This document shows, in pieces, positions 1 through 9,220 of a stretch of DNA of 64,000 nucleotides. Each line of letters starts with the position of its first letter. Position 1 is the first letter of the stretch. The notes beneath the pieces are model-generated. The model did no database searches. It worked only from the letters and a program-made list of their open reading frames with translations, and had not been told where the DNA came from. Made by a program: the position numbers and the translations under genes. Location: assembly GCA_002840125.1 (NCBI GenBank), contig PGZF01000007.1, forward strand, positions 1 through 64,000. Direction: 5' to 3'. This DNA comes from Gammaproteobacteria bacterium HGW-Gammaproteobacteria-15. Lineage in GTDB: Bacteria > Pseudomonadota > Gammaproteobacteria > Enterobacterales > Alteromonadaceae.

Positions 1-90
1 ACCTGATCCCATTCCGAACTCAGAAGTGAAACGCAGCTGCGACGATGGTAGTGTAGCATTCGCTATGCGAGAGTAGTTCACCGCCAGGCT
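1..90 (+). rRNA. rrf: 5S ribosomal RNA, 3' part
   Basis: The sequence reads as the conserved middle and 3' end of a proteobacterial 5S rRNA, with CCATTCCGAACTCAGAAGTGA in loop B/helix III and GCGAGAGTAG before a GCCAGGC end. The 5' part lies outside the window. The 3' end is placed at about base 90 by analogy with E. coli and may be off by one or two bases. It is followed directly by a strong terminator, so this is probably the end of a ribosomal RNA operon. Confidence 0.92.
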
Positions 91-102
91 CCCAATTAAA
101 GC

Positions 103-132
103 AAAAGGCCTACCCTAACCGGTAGGCCTTTT
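103..132 (+). terminator. Rho-independent terminator of the rRNA operon
   Basis: A perfect 12-bp stem (AAAAGGCCTACC / GGTAGGCCTTTT) with a 6-base loop lies 12 bases after the 5S end. The stem ends in a run of T on the plus strand, so it should stop rRNA transcription. Confidence 0.9.
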
Positions 133-160
133 GCGTTTAAACGCCACGCCAACACTGCCA

Positions 161-185
161 ATAAAAAGCCCGCATTAAGCGGGCT
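161..185 (-). terminator. Terminator of the minus-strand gene ending at 202
   Basis: AGCCCGC and GCGGGCT form a 7-bp stem with a 5-base loop. On the minus strand it is followed by TTTTTAT, so it fits as the terminator of the convergent gene that stops at 202. Confidence 0.75.
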
Positions 186-201
186 GATTTTGCAGGAAAT
201 A

Positions 202-1044
202 TTAGTTATTGCGATGCAGGTTACCGTGCACGTCATAGCGCCAATCGGCATTTTGCAGGGCTTTTAGGTGATCAGACGCTTGTTCTGCCTCTAATGCATT
301 AATAAAGTGGCCATTTTTGTCCAGAAAGATCAGCCATTGTCTGGCCGTTTTATCAATATCAGCTTCGCTGACAAAAATATGCATGCCCAGATAGTTGGTA
401 ATATTACCGCGCCAACCGTGCTGCACTTTAAAGATATAGCGGCCTTGGTAGTCTGGGTGCAGGTAGTTGGCTTGCTGCACTGCGCTTAGTTGCTGTCTGT
501 CTGCAATATTGGCCCAGGCGATGGCATGGCTACTTTCTATCAAGGCTAATGTTTGTTGTTGCGCTTGCTTGACGTGCGATGCGCTAACCGAGCTTTTATC
601 ACTAAGAGGCTTACTCAGTGGTGTGGCTATTTCAAGTGAAAACAAGGCTAAGTCATAACTATCCAGCAGCGTTTGAAATGCTACAGCATCCACGCAGTCA
701 TTCAGCTTTACTATATTTTGCTTAAGATCTGCTGTCTGCTTTGGATCTATATTAAGTAGTTGTTGAATATCAACAGTATGCACTTTTTGTTGCAGCAGTT
801 GCTGCAGTTTTGAGCGCTCTTTATCGGGCTCTGATATTACGCCCGCCAGCTTTGCATCGGCTTGTCGGCACTGCTGATAGAAGCGGTTAATCTCTTCTGA
901 ATAAAGCGCGCTGCTGAGAGCGGATTGTAGCGTTCTGCGTTCTGAACCAGAAAAGCTTGCCGTAGTAACAGGCATGGATAAAACGCTCAGCAGCGGAATA
1001 ATAGCGATCATATAGAATAAGTACCCATTACAGAATGGTTGCAC
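202..1044 (-). CDS. Hypothetical secreted protein
   Basis: I do not recognise this 280-residue protein. A hydrophobic N-terminal stretch (about residues 9-29) looks like a signal peptide, so it is probably periplasmic or surface-exposed. The body is rich in Gln and Leu and may be helical. The C-terminal third contains a Trp/Tyr/Gly-rich part near FKVQHGWRGNITNYLG, ending in a segment (about residues 235-275) that could be a small alpha/beta module. The first codon is GTG; an in-frame ATG at 1009-1011 would still leave the signal peptide. It lies 56 bases after tmcA on the same strand and could be co-transcribed with it. No function is proposed. Confidence 0.75.
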   Translation of the reverse strand: MQPFCNGYLFYMIAIIPLLSVLSMPVTTASFSGSERRTLQSALSSALYSEEINRFYQQCRQADAKLAGVISEPDKERSKLQQLLQQKVHTVDIQQLLNIDPKQTADLKQNIVKLNDCVDAVAFQTLLDSYDLALFSLEIATPLSKPLSDKSSVSASHVKQAQQQTLALIESSHAIAWANIADRQQLSAVQQANYLHPDYQGRYIFKVQHGWRGNITNYLGMHIFVSEADIDKTARQWLIFLDKNGHFINALEAEQASDHLKALQNADWRYDVHGNLHRNN

Positions 1045-1100
1045 CTTAGCCTGATTAACCGAAAAAAGGAAGTAATGGCAGCGTTGATTAGCCGCCGTGG

Positions 1101-3203
1101 TTATATTGCCGTAGATATCAGTTTTGCGATATGTTGGCGAAAAAGCGCTAATGCGGCGTTTTTGTTGCTAAATCCATATTGCGTAAGCAAATTAGGCCAA
1201 CTGCTATGTTGCCAGTAGAGGCTGCAAAGTGGTGCTGCTAACTCTGGCGGTAAGGCATGGTAATGTTTGCAAAACCAGCGTTGCAGAATAGGCTCGATCA
1301 GCTCGTAAGGCCGTTGATTGCGACAAAAAAGCGCTAATTGCTGTAATTCAGCTTCTGTCAGTGCTGCGGGCACTGGCAACGGCTTAGCCAACTGCAGTGC
1401 AAGATTGGCATTTAGCAGCGGGTACTGGCCTGATAATGTCAGAAACAGGTTATGGCCAAACTGCCGGTTAAGCTGTTGTACTATCTTGCTACCTGCATCG
1501 CCATCTGCGGTAACGGGTTTTAGCATCAGTATGGAATATTCTGCACTGGCTTTATCTGAGCTGACCCCAAGGCGTATGGCCTGATAGCCATTGTGTTGCC
1601 AGAACTGCAACAGCTCTGTACTCAGGCCAAAGCTGGTGCCAAGGTAGCGGATGTTTTGCTGTTTGGCCTGTTCGCTAACAAGCCCCAATAGTCGTGTTCC
1701 CAGGCCTTGTTTTTGCAACGTTGGCTGTACGGCAATGCGCATTATGCGCCATAAGCTTAAGCTGGCAAGTTCAGGTTGAGCAAGGTGAAATGCCAGGCTT
1801 TGTGCCAACAAATGGCCTTGTACACGGCGCTCGCCAAGATATATCTGATTCGCCAGCTCTGGCGGAATATCGCCCTCGTGACTAATCAGCACACAGGCCA
1901 GCACCTGGCTATTTTGCTCCAGCGTAACGACCTGTAGCCTGGGGTTATCCAGCAGGGCAGCCAGATCTTTAATCTGAGTCTGGTAATGCGCCAGGCTTAA
2001 CAGGCTAAATACCTGTTGCAGCTTATTGCTATTATCCAGCCAATCTTTCGCCTGATAAGTCAGCGTGCTGATTTTATTTTTCGCAAAATATGTCAGTTCA
2101 TTGCTGCTTTGGCGCAGCAAAAAGCAATTAAAGATTAATTGCTCCAGTGGATCGGCCTGTTGATAGCGGATTGGCTGCTGTATTTGCAGTTTGCGCCAGC
2201 CCGGGCATTGCTGATTAAGATACTGCTGAAAACGCAGCTGAAAGCCCCGGCCAGTGCCTTCGTAACCGTGCTCAGTGGTGGCAAATACAATGCGGCTAAA
2301 ACGCTGCAGTAGTTGTTGTAATACCGGCGTGGGTATGGCGGCGGCTTCATCGACTAATAATAAGTCGGCGGTGATAGAGCTGCGCAGCAGTTCATCAAAC
2401 GGGATAAACTGCAGGTTACTGTGTTGTGCTGCCGGAGCAAGCTGCGAAAAGTGCATTAAGGCTGTAGCTGCCGCTTGCGGCGAGGGGGCGGTAATAATAA
2501 GCAGTTGTTTGCCCTGTGCTGCCAACTGTGCTGCAGCAATACCCAGCGCTGCTGATTTGCCGCGGCCACGGTCAGCTGCCAGCACCAGTGGCCGGCGGCG
2601 ATGGCCACTAACCACATGCAAGATTGCCTCAACAGCCGCTTGTTGCTCTACGGTAACGCAAGGTGCTGCGGCCTGATAAGGCTGTGCTGGTGCAGGCCAG
2701 CTCAGCGGCTTTGTAATATGCTGCGCATTGATAAAGAACGCATTTTGTTGTTGTAACTGAGTAAGCCAGAAGGATAAAAAACCGCCCTGATGTGTGCTTG
2801 CTTCGACCGGGTACGGCAGCAGGTTTTTATGTGCCGGGTTAGGTTGTTGTTGCCAGCGGGCAAATGGCGGACATAACAGTAACCAGATGCCGCCAGCTTT
2901 AACACAGCCGGATGCTGCCGCTACCAAGTCAGCATTAAAACCGCTAAACGCATTGATCACTAGCACATCGCATTCGCTGCCCAACAGCTGATAGTTGTGC
3001 TTTGCACCCAGTCCAATAGCATTGACCGGGGCGTTATCACCAATCCAATACAGTGTGCTGTATTGCAGTTTAGCCAGCAGCTGCTGAGTATTGCTGAGCA
3101 AGGCTGCTGATTCGCCCTGCCATACAACCGGCAAACGGATATGCCGCTGCACGGCCAGTTGCTGCCATTGCTGTAGCTGAGCCAGCAGCGCAGCTAACGG
3201 CAT
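1101..3203 (-). CDS. tmcA: tRNA(Met) cytidine acetyltransferase TmcA
   Basis: TmcA makes N4-acetylcytidine at the wobble base C34 of elongator tRNA-Met, using acetyl-CoA and ATP or GTP; it acts in the cytoplasm. The 700 residues show the family order: an N-terminal DUF1726-like domain (about 1-170), an RNA-helicase-like ATPase with Walker A ADRGRGKS at 210-217 and a Walker B stretch DEAAAIP, and a GNAT domain containing IMRIAVQPTLQKQGLGTRLL. The length is close to that of E. coli TmcA. The ATG follows the uvrD stop codon with no gap, so the two genes are very likely translationally coupled. Confidence 0.95.
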   Translation of the reverse strand: MPLAALLAQLQQWQQLAVQRHIRLPVVWQGESAALLSNTQQLLAKLQYSTLYWIGDNAPVNAIGLGAKHNYQLLGSECDVLVINAFSGFNADLVAAASGCVKAGGIWLLLCPPFARWQQQPNPAHKNLLPYPVEASTHQGGFLSFWLTQLQQQNAFFINAQHITKPLSWPAPAQPYQAAAPCVTVEQQAAVEAILHVVSGHRRRPLVLAADRGRGKSAALGIAAAQLAAQGKQLLIITAPSPQAAATALMHFSQLAPAAQHSNLQFIPFDELLRSSITADLLLVDEAAAIPTPVLQQLLQRFSRIVFATTEHGYEGTGRGFQLRFQQYLNQQCPGWRKLQIQQPIRYQQADPLEQLIFNCFLLRQSSNELTYFAKNKISTLTYQAKDWLDNSNKLQQVFSLLSLAHYQTQIKDLAALLDNPRLQVVTLEQNSQVLACVLISHEGDIPPELANQIYLGERRVQGHLLAQSLAFHLAQPELASLSLWRIMRIAVQPTLQKQGLGTRLLGLVSEQAKQQNIRYLGTSFGLSTELLQFWQHNGYQAIRLGVSSDKASAEYSILMLKPVTADGDAGSKIVQQLNRQFGHNLFLTLSGQYPLLNANLALQLAKPLPVPAALTEAELQQLALFCRNQRPYELIEPILQRWFCKHYHALPPELAAPLCSLYWQHSSWPNLLTQYGFSNKNAALALFRQHIAKLISTAI

Positions 3204-5375
3204 TTAGCCCACCGCCTGCAACCGGGCATAAGCTGTTACCAGCCATTTGCTGCCCAAATCGTCGAAATTAACCTGAATGCGCGACTGGCTGCCGGTGCCT
3301 TCATAGTTCAGTACTGTGCCTTCGCCGAATTTATCGTGCAGCACCCGCTGGCCCAGCTTAAAGCCGGTATTTTCAAAGGCGACATGCGAAGCGGCGCTGC
3401 CAAAGCGGTTAAATTGGGTGGGCCGGCTTACCTGAGTGGTCAGGCGGATTTCTTCTACGTATTCAGCCGGAATTTCACGGATAAAGCGCGACGGCTTATG
3501 GTATTGCTCCTGGCCATATAAGCGGCGGCTCTCAGCGTGGGTTAAGTACAGCTTTTTCATTGCCCGCGTCATGCCGACATAACACAGCCGGCGTTCTTCT
3601 TCTAACCGGGTCGGGTCGTCGCCACTTTGCTGGCTGGGGAACATACCTTCTTCCAGGCCGCAGATAAACACCAGCGGAAACTCCAGCCCTTTGGCGCTGT
3701 GCAATGTCATCAACTGCACCGCATCAGAATGCTCTTCTGCCTGGTACTCACCGGCTTCCAGCGCGGCTTGCGATAAAAACGCTGCCAGCGGCGTCATATC
3801 CTCGGCGCGGCGCTCATCAAAGTTCTGACAGGCGGTAATAAGCTCGTTTAAGTTTTCAATCCGCGTTTCGGCTTTTTCGCCTTTTTCTGCCTGATACATG
3901 GCATACAAGCCGGACTGCTTAATGGCATGTTCGGCTTGCTCATGCAGTGGTAACTCTGCTACCTGAGTATCTAACTGCTCAATCAGCTGCATAAAGTTAT
4001 CAATGGCAGAGGCTGCCCGGCCGGTAAGCTGCTTTTGTGCCCGCATTTGCTGCAGGCTTTGCCACAGCGTTTGCTGTTGGGCACGGGCGTATTCACGCAC
4101 CTTATTTAAGGTGGTATCGCCTATGCCGCGCACCGGCGTATTAATAACACGTTCCAGCGCAGCGTCATCCTGGCGGTTGTGCAACAGCCGCAGGTAAGCC
4201 AGCGCATCTTTAATTTCCTGGCGCTCATAAAAGCGCAGGCCGCCGTAAATACGGTAGTGCAGGCCTTCCTGAATTAATGCTTCTTCCAGTACCCGCGATT
4301 GGGCGTTATTGCGGTATAAAATGGCCGCTTCGCTTAAGCGATCGCCCTGTTTGTGCCAGTCGCGGATGCGGCCAACAATAAAACGCGCTTCATCCAGCTC
4401 GTTAAAGGCGGTGTACAGGGAGATCACTTCGCCCTGAGCGCCGTCGGTCCATAAATCCTTGCCAAGCCGATCAGTGTTATTGGCAATAACGGCATTAGCG
4501 GCTTTTAAAATGGTTTCGGTAGAGCGGTAGTTTTGCTCCAGCCGCACGGTGTCTACATCGGGGAAGTCTTTTAAGAAGGTTTGGATATTCTCAACCCTGG
4601 CTCCACGCCAGCCGTAAATAGATTGGTCATCATCACCGACTATCATTACCTTGGCGCTGCTGCCGGCTAACAGACGTAGCCACTGGTATTGAATGGCGTT
4701 GGTATCCTGAAATTCGTCTACCAGGATATGGCGAAAGCGTTGCTGATAATGGCCGCGTACTTCGCTGTTTTGTTTTAACAGTTCAAAACTGCGCAGCAGT
4801 ATTTCGGCAAAGTCGACCAAACCGGCACGGTCGCACATATCCTGATAAGCCGCATAAATTTTTACCATCTGCTGCAGGCTGAAATCGCCGGCGGCGTCGA
4901 TCATGCCAGGGCGCAGGCCATCGTCTTTACGGGCATTAATAAACCACTGAATTTGCTTGGGCGGCCAGTGCTTTTCATCCAGGTTCAGCGCTTTTAATAC
5001 CCGCTTAACCAGCCGGTACTGATCGTCGCTGTCGATGATCTGAAATCCCTGCGGTAAACCGGCTTCCTGATAGTGCGCGCGCAGCATACGGTGCGACAAA
5101 CCGTGAAAGGTGCCCATCCACAGGTTGTTTAAACTCACGCCTATGGTGCTTTCAATTCGGCTGCGCATTTCCTGGGAGGCTTTATTGGTAAAGGTTACCG
5201 CCAGCAAACTGTAAGGCGCCACCCGTTCTACCTGCATTAACCAGGCTAAGCGATGCACCAGCACGCGGGTTTTGCCACTACCGGCCCCGGCCAGTACCAG
5301 CATATGTTGCGGTGGTGCTGCCACCGCATCGCGTTGTTTATCGTTCAGCCCGTCCAGCAGGTAAGATACATCCAT
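3204..5375 (-). CDS. uvrD: DNA helicase II UvrD
   Basis: UvrD is a 3'-5' superfamily 1 helicase that removes the incised oligonucleotide in nucleotide excision repair and unwinds nicked strands in mismatch repair. All helicase motifs are visible: Walker A AGAGSGKT (29-36), VDEFQDTN, GDDDQSIYGWRGA, the QNYRST motif, TLHSAKGLEF and the VGMTRAM motif. At 723 residues it matches E. coli UvrD (720). It sits in the conserved xerC-yigB-uvrD neighbourhood, although a transporter gene separates it from yigB here. A LexA-like box lies 66 bases upstream. Confidence 0.97.
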   Translation of the reverse strand: MDVSYLLDGLNDKQRDAVAAPPQHMLVLAGAGSGKTRVLVHRLAWLMQVERVAPYSLLAVTFTNKASQEMRSRIESTIGVSLNNLWMGTFHGLSHRMLRAHYQEAGLPQGFQIIDSDDQYRLVKRVLKALNLDEKHWPPKQIQWFINARKDDGLRPGMIDAAGDFSLQQMVKIYAAYQDMCDRAGLVDFAEILLRSFELLKQNSEVRGHYQQRFRHILVDEFQDTNAIQYQWLRLLAGSSAKVMIVGDDDQSIYGWRGARVENIQTFLKDFPDVDTVRLEQNYRSTETILKAANAVIANNTDRLGKDLWTDGAQGEVISLYTAFNELDEARFIVGRIRDWHKQGDRLSEAAILYRNNAQSRVLEEALIQEGLHYRIYGGLRFYERQEIKDALAYLRLLHNRQDDAALERVINTPVRGIGDTTLNKVREYARAQQQTLWQSLQQMRAQKQLTGRAASAIDNFMQLIEQLDTQVAELPLHEQAEHAIKQSGLYAMYQAEKGEKAETRIENLNELITACQNFDERRAEDMTPLAAFLSQAALEAGEYQAEEHSDAVQLMTLHSAKGLEFPLVFICGLEEGMFPSQQSGDDPTRLEEERRLCYVGMTRAMKKLYLTHAESRRLYGQEQYHKPSRFIREIPAEYVEEIRLTTQVSRPTQFNRFGSAASHVAFENTGFKLGQRVLHDKFGEGTVLNYEGTGSQSRIQVNFDDLGSKWLVTAYARLQAVG

Positions 5376-5440
5376 CAGAAAGTCTCGCTAAGCACAATGG
5401 CGGCCATTATAGCAGCCCAGCTGTGGAGGCCAAGCGTAGT

Positions 5441-5460
5441 TAGTGGATATATAACCAGTT
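5441..5460 (-). promoter_or_regulatory. Putative LexA (SOS) box upstream of uvrD
   Basis: On the minus strand the 20 bases read AACTGG-TTATATAT-CCACTA. By my count they agree with the E. coli LexA consensus (TACTG-TATATATATA-CAGTA) at 15 of 20 positions, including the left CTG and the AT alternation. The right half has CAC instead of CAG. uvrD is a classical LexA target in E. coli, which supports the call; binding is not shown. Confidence 0.5.
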
Positions 5461-5494
5461 AGTCAAATAATGGCTCTGTATCCTGTTGTTACTG

Positions 5495-6712
5495 TTAATG
5501 TCTTTCTTTATAGGTATTGGCAAAGGTTAAAATTGCCATACTGATGCAGCCAAAAATAAAAAAACCTGCAGTTACAGGAATAAGAGTACCGTTATACATC
5601 TGGCCTATCACTGTGCCTATGCACATCGACATAATGGATGACACAGAGCCAATAATAGCGGCAGCTATGCCTGCCACATGACCCATTGGCTCCATTGCCA
5701 TCGCGTTGATATTGCCAAACACCAGACCAAAACAAAAAAACAGCACCGCAGCGTAGATTAAAAACATCCACAGCTGTACTTCAATAGCTAAATGCAGCAC
5801 TAAAAACAGTGCTGAGCTGACAATAATGCCCAGCACAGCGCTGTTGGATAAATGCTGCATACCCCATTTTTGCACCAGACGCGAGTTCACCAATGAAGCT
5901 GCGCCAAACACAATAGCCAGCAAGCCAAAGTACAGCGTGAACAGCTCGCCTGTTTTAAATAAGTCCTGAAAAATTTGTTGCGCTGAATTCAGATAGCCAA
6001 TAAAACTACCGAAAAACAACCCCATACAAATCATGTAGCATACAGTGGGTACATTACGGATAACTTCTTTAAAGCCTGCGGCAAAGCCCTTTTTGCTCAT
6101 CGGGATACGATGCGGTTTGGGCAAGGTTTCTTCTAAGCGGCAAAAAATCCACACCACGATTAACAGCGCATAGCCGACATAAAGCAGAAAAATGTCACGC
6201 CAACTGCCAACCCATAACACGGCTTGCCCCAGGCTTGGCGCTAAAGCCGGCACCATGACAAAAATCATCATCACCAGCGACATAATACGCGCCATATCAT
6301 TACCGGAATATTTATCCCGTACTATAGAAATAGCCGAAACATAAGGGCCGGAAACGCCTAAACCCTGAACAAAACGACCGAATAGCAAGGAGTTGATATC
6401 ATTAGCGAAATAACAAATCACAGTACCCACTAAAAACAGTGCTATACCGCCGTTAAGCACTTTCTTGCGGCCGGTAGCGTCTGACAACGGGCCGCAAATC
6501 AGCTGGCCTATCGCCATACCAAAAAACAAGGCACTGACCACCAATTGCGCCTGATTCGGATGGCTCATCGCAATATCAGCCCGAATAGCATCTAACGCAG
6601 GCAATAAGGCATCAATAGAGATGGCAACAATAGACATCATAAGCGCCACCAGTAAGGTAAATTCACCGGTAGAAATACGCGACTGCGGCGCATGGGTAGA
6701 GTAATCAGACAT
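5495..6712 (-). CDS. Bcr/CflA-family multidrug efflux MFS transporter
   Basis: A 405-residue inner-membrane protein with about 12 hydrophobic segments and the major-facilitator layout. The first helix motif SIDALLPALDAI and GQLICGPLSDATGRKKVL (loop 2-3, motif A) are typical of the Bcr/CflA drug:proton antiporters, which export compounds such as bicyclomycin, chloramphenicol or sulfonamides. The actual substrate cannot be read from sequence. It stands alone between yigB and uvrD, genes that are adjacent in E. coli, and so appears to be an insertion into that cluster. Confidence 0.88.
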   Translation of the reverse strand: MSDYSTHAPQSRISTGEFTLLVALMMSIVAISIDALLPALDAIRADIAMSHPNQAQLVVSALFFGMAIGQLICGPLSDATGRKKVLNGGIALFLVGTVICYFANDINSLLFGRFVQGLGVSGPYVSAISIVRDKYSGNDMARIMSLVMMIFVMVPALAPSLGQAVLWVGSWRDIFLLYVGYALLIVVWIFCRLEETLPKPHRIPMSKKGFAAGFKEVIRNVPTVCYMICMGLFFGSFIGYLNSAQQIFQDLFKTGELFTLYFGLLAIVFGAASLVNSRLVQKWGMQHLSNSAVLGIIVSSALFLVLHLAIEVQLWMFLIYAAVLFFCFGLVFGNINAMAMEPMGHVAGIAAAIIGSVSSIMSMCIGTVIGQMYNGTLIPVTAGFFIFGCISMAILTFANTYKERH

Positions 6713-6914
6713 TCACTGTATTCCTTGTTTAAGCCTGCCGGGGAGAAGGCAAGGGGAGTCTGGCTTTTTTTCAGGCCAATGGCGTTAAGTAATATAAACA
6801 ACTTTAACGCTAATCGGCTGGCGTTGCGCTAAATCGACAGCTGCCCCGGATGTTGTGCTCTGGGTGATACGCCAGCATGCCATTCGGTGCCTGCCAGCGG
6901 TTAGGATTGTTAGA

Positions 6915-7613
6915 TCACAACAACGCGGATAATTGCGATACGTCTGTCAGGCGAATATGCGGCAAAACCGTTACAGCGCTTTGATAATGATCCAGCCATG
7001 CAGCCTGACAACCGGCGTTTAGCGCGCCCATAACATCGGCGCGGTGGCTGTCGCCAATATGCAGTATTTGCGCAGATTTTACCTGTAAGCGCGCGGCGGC
7101 GGTTATAAATAAGTCGGCATAGGGTTTCATCCGGCCATCAGGGCCAGCCTGCAAACTGAATGCAAATAATTCGCCGATACCCATTTTATTAATACAGGCA
7201 TTACCATTGGTAATGGCGATTAAACGATACTGTTTTGCCAGCGCACTGAGTAGCTGCGTTATGTCGGGTGATACTGTGATCCTGGTACGGGCATCAAGAA
7301 AAGCAGCATAACCCTGTTCGGCAACGCGGCGCGCCTCAGGGCGGGCCAAACCCAATTCAAGCAGGCCGGCTTCAATGCCAAGCAGGCGCCAGCGACCAAT
7401 ATCATGCCGGATCTCAGGTTCAATACTGGCCAGCTTTAACCGTTGTTGCCACCAAAACGCACTGTCAGTGGCTTTACTGGCCGGAGCTTGTTGTGCCAAA
7501 GCGCTCAGCATAGCCTGTTCGGCTGCGTCGATAACCGGTTTGTTATCATACAAAGTATCGTCTAAATCAAACGACAATACGCTAACCGGGCTTAGTGCTT
7601 TAAATAATTGCAT
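6915..7613 (-). CDS. yigB: HAD-family hydrolase YigB (FMN/sugar phosphatase-like)
   Basis: YigB is a cytoplasmic haloacid-dehalogenase phosphatase; the E. coli enzyme dephosphorylates FMN and other small phosphates. Motif I is FDLDDTLYDN with both catalytic aspartates, motif II is the ITNGN region, and the last motif is HIGDSHRADVMGA. I chose the ATG at 7611-7613 because the resulting N-terminus (MQLFKALSPVSVLSFDLDDT) aligns residue for residue with E. coli YigB. An upstream ATG at 7623-7625 would overlap the LysR gene by 7 bases. It belongs to the ancestral xerC-yigB-uvrD block. Confidence 0.9.
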   Translation of the reverse strand: MQLFKALSPVSVLSFDLDDTLYDNKPVIDAAEQAMLSALAQQAPASKATDSAFWWQQRLKLASIEPEIRHDIGRWRLLGIEAGLLELGLARPEARRVAEQGYAAFLDARTRITVSPDITQLLSALAKQYRLIAITNGNACINKMGIGELFAFSLQAGPDGRMKPYADLFITAAARLQVKSAQILHIGDSHRADVMGALNAGCQAAWLDHYQSAVTVLPHIRLTDVSQLSALL

Positions 7614-7618
7614 ATTCG

Positions 7619-8533
7619 TTACCATGTTGCTGGCTGAAATACCTGCTGCCAGTTCACAGCAGTTAAATGCTGACTAAACCAATTCAGAGCCTGGCCCTGA
7701 CTATGCTTTTGCCATGCCAGATACACCGGAACTTTATCTCTGGGTATACTGCAGGCTTTGGCTATCAGTTCACCGCGCGCCAGCTCTTCAGTGATCAGAT
7801 GGCGCGGTACAAAGCCAATACCCAGGCCTTGCTTTTGTGCGTCTATTTTTGCCTGCATATTACTGACAATCACGCGCTGGCGGGTGTCGAACAAGCCGGA
7901 CGAGCGCTTGGGCGCGTCCAGCGCGGAGTCGGCCACAATAATGGCGGCGAACTGCTGCACATCTTCAATACCGACAATGCGATCCAGCGCCGCCAACTGA
8001 TGATGTGGCGCAACCGCAAACACAAATTCTGCTTCGCCCAGCGGTAGTAAATTAAACTGGCCTTTAGGCAAATCGCCGGATACGCCAACAGCGATATCTG
8101 CGCGGCCGGTTTGCAACGCTTCCCAGCCGCCGGCCATCACCTCTTCTTTTACCAATATCTGGGTAATTTTACCCAGTTGCAGAAACTGACCAATTACATC
8201 CAGCAGCGGTGCATTAGGAATAATGCTGTCTTTGGCAATCATCAGCTGGGTTTCCCAGCCGGTATCCAGCTGCTTTACCGCATTTTGCAGCTGGTTAGCG
8301 GCATGCAATAAGGTACGGCCTTGCTCCAGCAGCAACTGCCCGGCCGGAGTTAACTGCGCCCGTTGTTTACTGCGATCAAACAAGGCCACGCCTAAATCAG
8401 ATTCCAGCTTGGCAATGGTGTAACTCAGTGCCGACGGCACCTTGTACAGCGCCTCAGCGGCGGCGGCAAAGCTGCCCTTGCGCTCTATGGCATCCAGTGC
8501 GCGTAAAGCGTCTAAACTCAGTACGTTATGCAT
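7619..8533 (-). CDS. LysR-family transcriptional regulator, YhaJ-like
   Basis: A LysR-type regulator with an N-terminal winged helix (LDAIERKGSFAAAAEALYKV, then a recognition-helix region around SALSYTIAKLESDLG) and a two-lobed effector-binding domain. The helix-turn-helix resembles E. coli YhaJ. It is divergent from a doxX gene, and in E. coli YhaJ controls a DoxX-family gene (yqjF), so it may regulate its neighbour. The ATG at 8531-8533 is preferred over an upstream TTG at 8558-8560 because LysR proteins of this type begin shortly before the first helix. The regulatory target and ligand are inferences. Confidence 0.85.
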   Translation of the reverse strand: MHNVLSLDALRALDAIERKGSFAAAAEALYKVPSALSYTIAKLESDLGVALFDRSKQRAQLTPAGQLLLEQGRTLLHAANQLQNAVKQLDTGWETQLMIAKDSIIPNAPLLDVIGQFLQLGKITQILVKEEVMAGGWEALQTGRADIAVGVSGDLPKGQFNLLPLGEAEFVFAVAPHHQLAALDRIVGIEDVQQFAAIIVADSALDAPKRSSGLFDTRQRVIVSNMQAKIDAQKQGLGIGFVPRHLITEELARGELIAKACSIPRDKVPVYLAWQKHSQGQALNWFSQHLTAVNWQQVFQPATW

Positions 8534-8692
8534 AGCAGGCTCATTTAAAGCTAGATTCAAATATTTTGAATAGTGTAGTCAAAACATTGTGCTTTTGCCG
8601 CAAAAATTATCCGGTTATAGTGACTACATCGACGCAAAGTGTGCTGTCGAGAGGCAGTAAACTTAACTTTAAATAATTTGGCAGGTGAAACT

Positions 8693-9139
8693 ATGGCTAC
8701 TTCAATCGTACAGAAAATTTTAAGCTCTAATGCTGGTGTTGCGGCTCTGGCACTGCGGGTACCGGTGGGTATTATTTTCGCTGCGCACGGTGCGCAAAAA
8801 CTGTTTGGCTGGTTTGGCGGCTACGGCCTGGCAGGCACTGGCGGCTGGATGGACAGCATTGGTTTATCACCAGGTATTGTTATGGCGTTTTTAGCTGGCG
8901 CGGCAGAGTTTTTCGGTGGTATCGCGCTGGTACTGGGCCTGTTAACCCGCCCGGCTGCCCTGGCTCTAAGCATTGCCATGGTTGTAGCAATAGTAGCTGT
9001 GCACCTGCCAAACGGTATGTTTATGAGCAACAACGGCTACGAATTTGGTTTAGCCCTGTTAGCCGCCAGCGTATCGCTGCTGTTTAGCGGCGCCGGTAAA
9101 TCCTCGCTGGATAATCTGCTGGCCAAGCGTTTTAACTAA
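8693..9139 (+). CDS. DoxX-family membrane protein
   Basis: A 148-residue inner-membrane protein with four hydrophobic helices. ALRVPVGIIFAAHGAQKLFG and GGYGLAGTGGWMDS are typical of the DoxX family, and PNGMFMSNNGYEFGLALLA marks the last helices. DoxX proteins have been linked to redox and thiol stress and to quinone or aromatic stress, but the biochemical role is not settled. The ATG at 8693 has a good ribosome binding site (GCAGGTGAAACT). It is transcribed away from the YhaJ-like regulator across a 159-base intergenic region that should contain both promoters. Confidence 0.88.
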   Translation: MATSIVQKILSSNAGVAALALRVPVGIIFAAHGAQKLFGWFGGYGLAGTGGWMDSIGLSPGIVMAFLAGAAEFFGGIALVLGLLTRPAALALSIAMVVAIVAVHLPNGMFMSNNGYEFGLALLAASVSLLFSGAGKSSLDNLLAKRFN

Positions 9140-9156
9140 GACTAAGTACCAAAGAA

Positions 9157-9181
9157 AAACGCCCGGTTCCGCCGGGCGTTT
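9157..9181 (+). terminator. Rho-independent terminator after doxX
   Basis: AAACGCCCGG and CCGGGCGTTT form a 10-bp stem with a 5-base loop, followed by TT. It lies 17 bases after the stop codon. Confidence 0.88.
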
Positions 9182-9220
9182 TTATGTTCACGTTATTAGT
9201 CCGGATGTGTAAGCCGAACC

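Noticed and set aside
1-200. tRNA genes downstream of the 5S rRNA
   Set aside because: I looked for cloverleaf arms and a TTCRA loop after the 5S end and found only two terminator hairpins.
2275-2676. Long plus-strand open frame of 133 codons inside tmcA
   Set aside because: It lies antisense to a well-conserved gene, is rich in Cys, Ser and Ala with no recognisable domain, and is the expected shadow of a GC-rich gene on the other strand.
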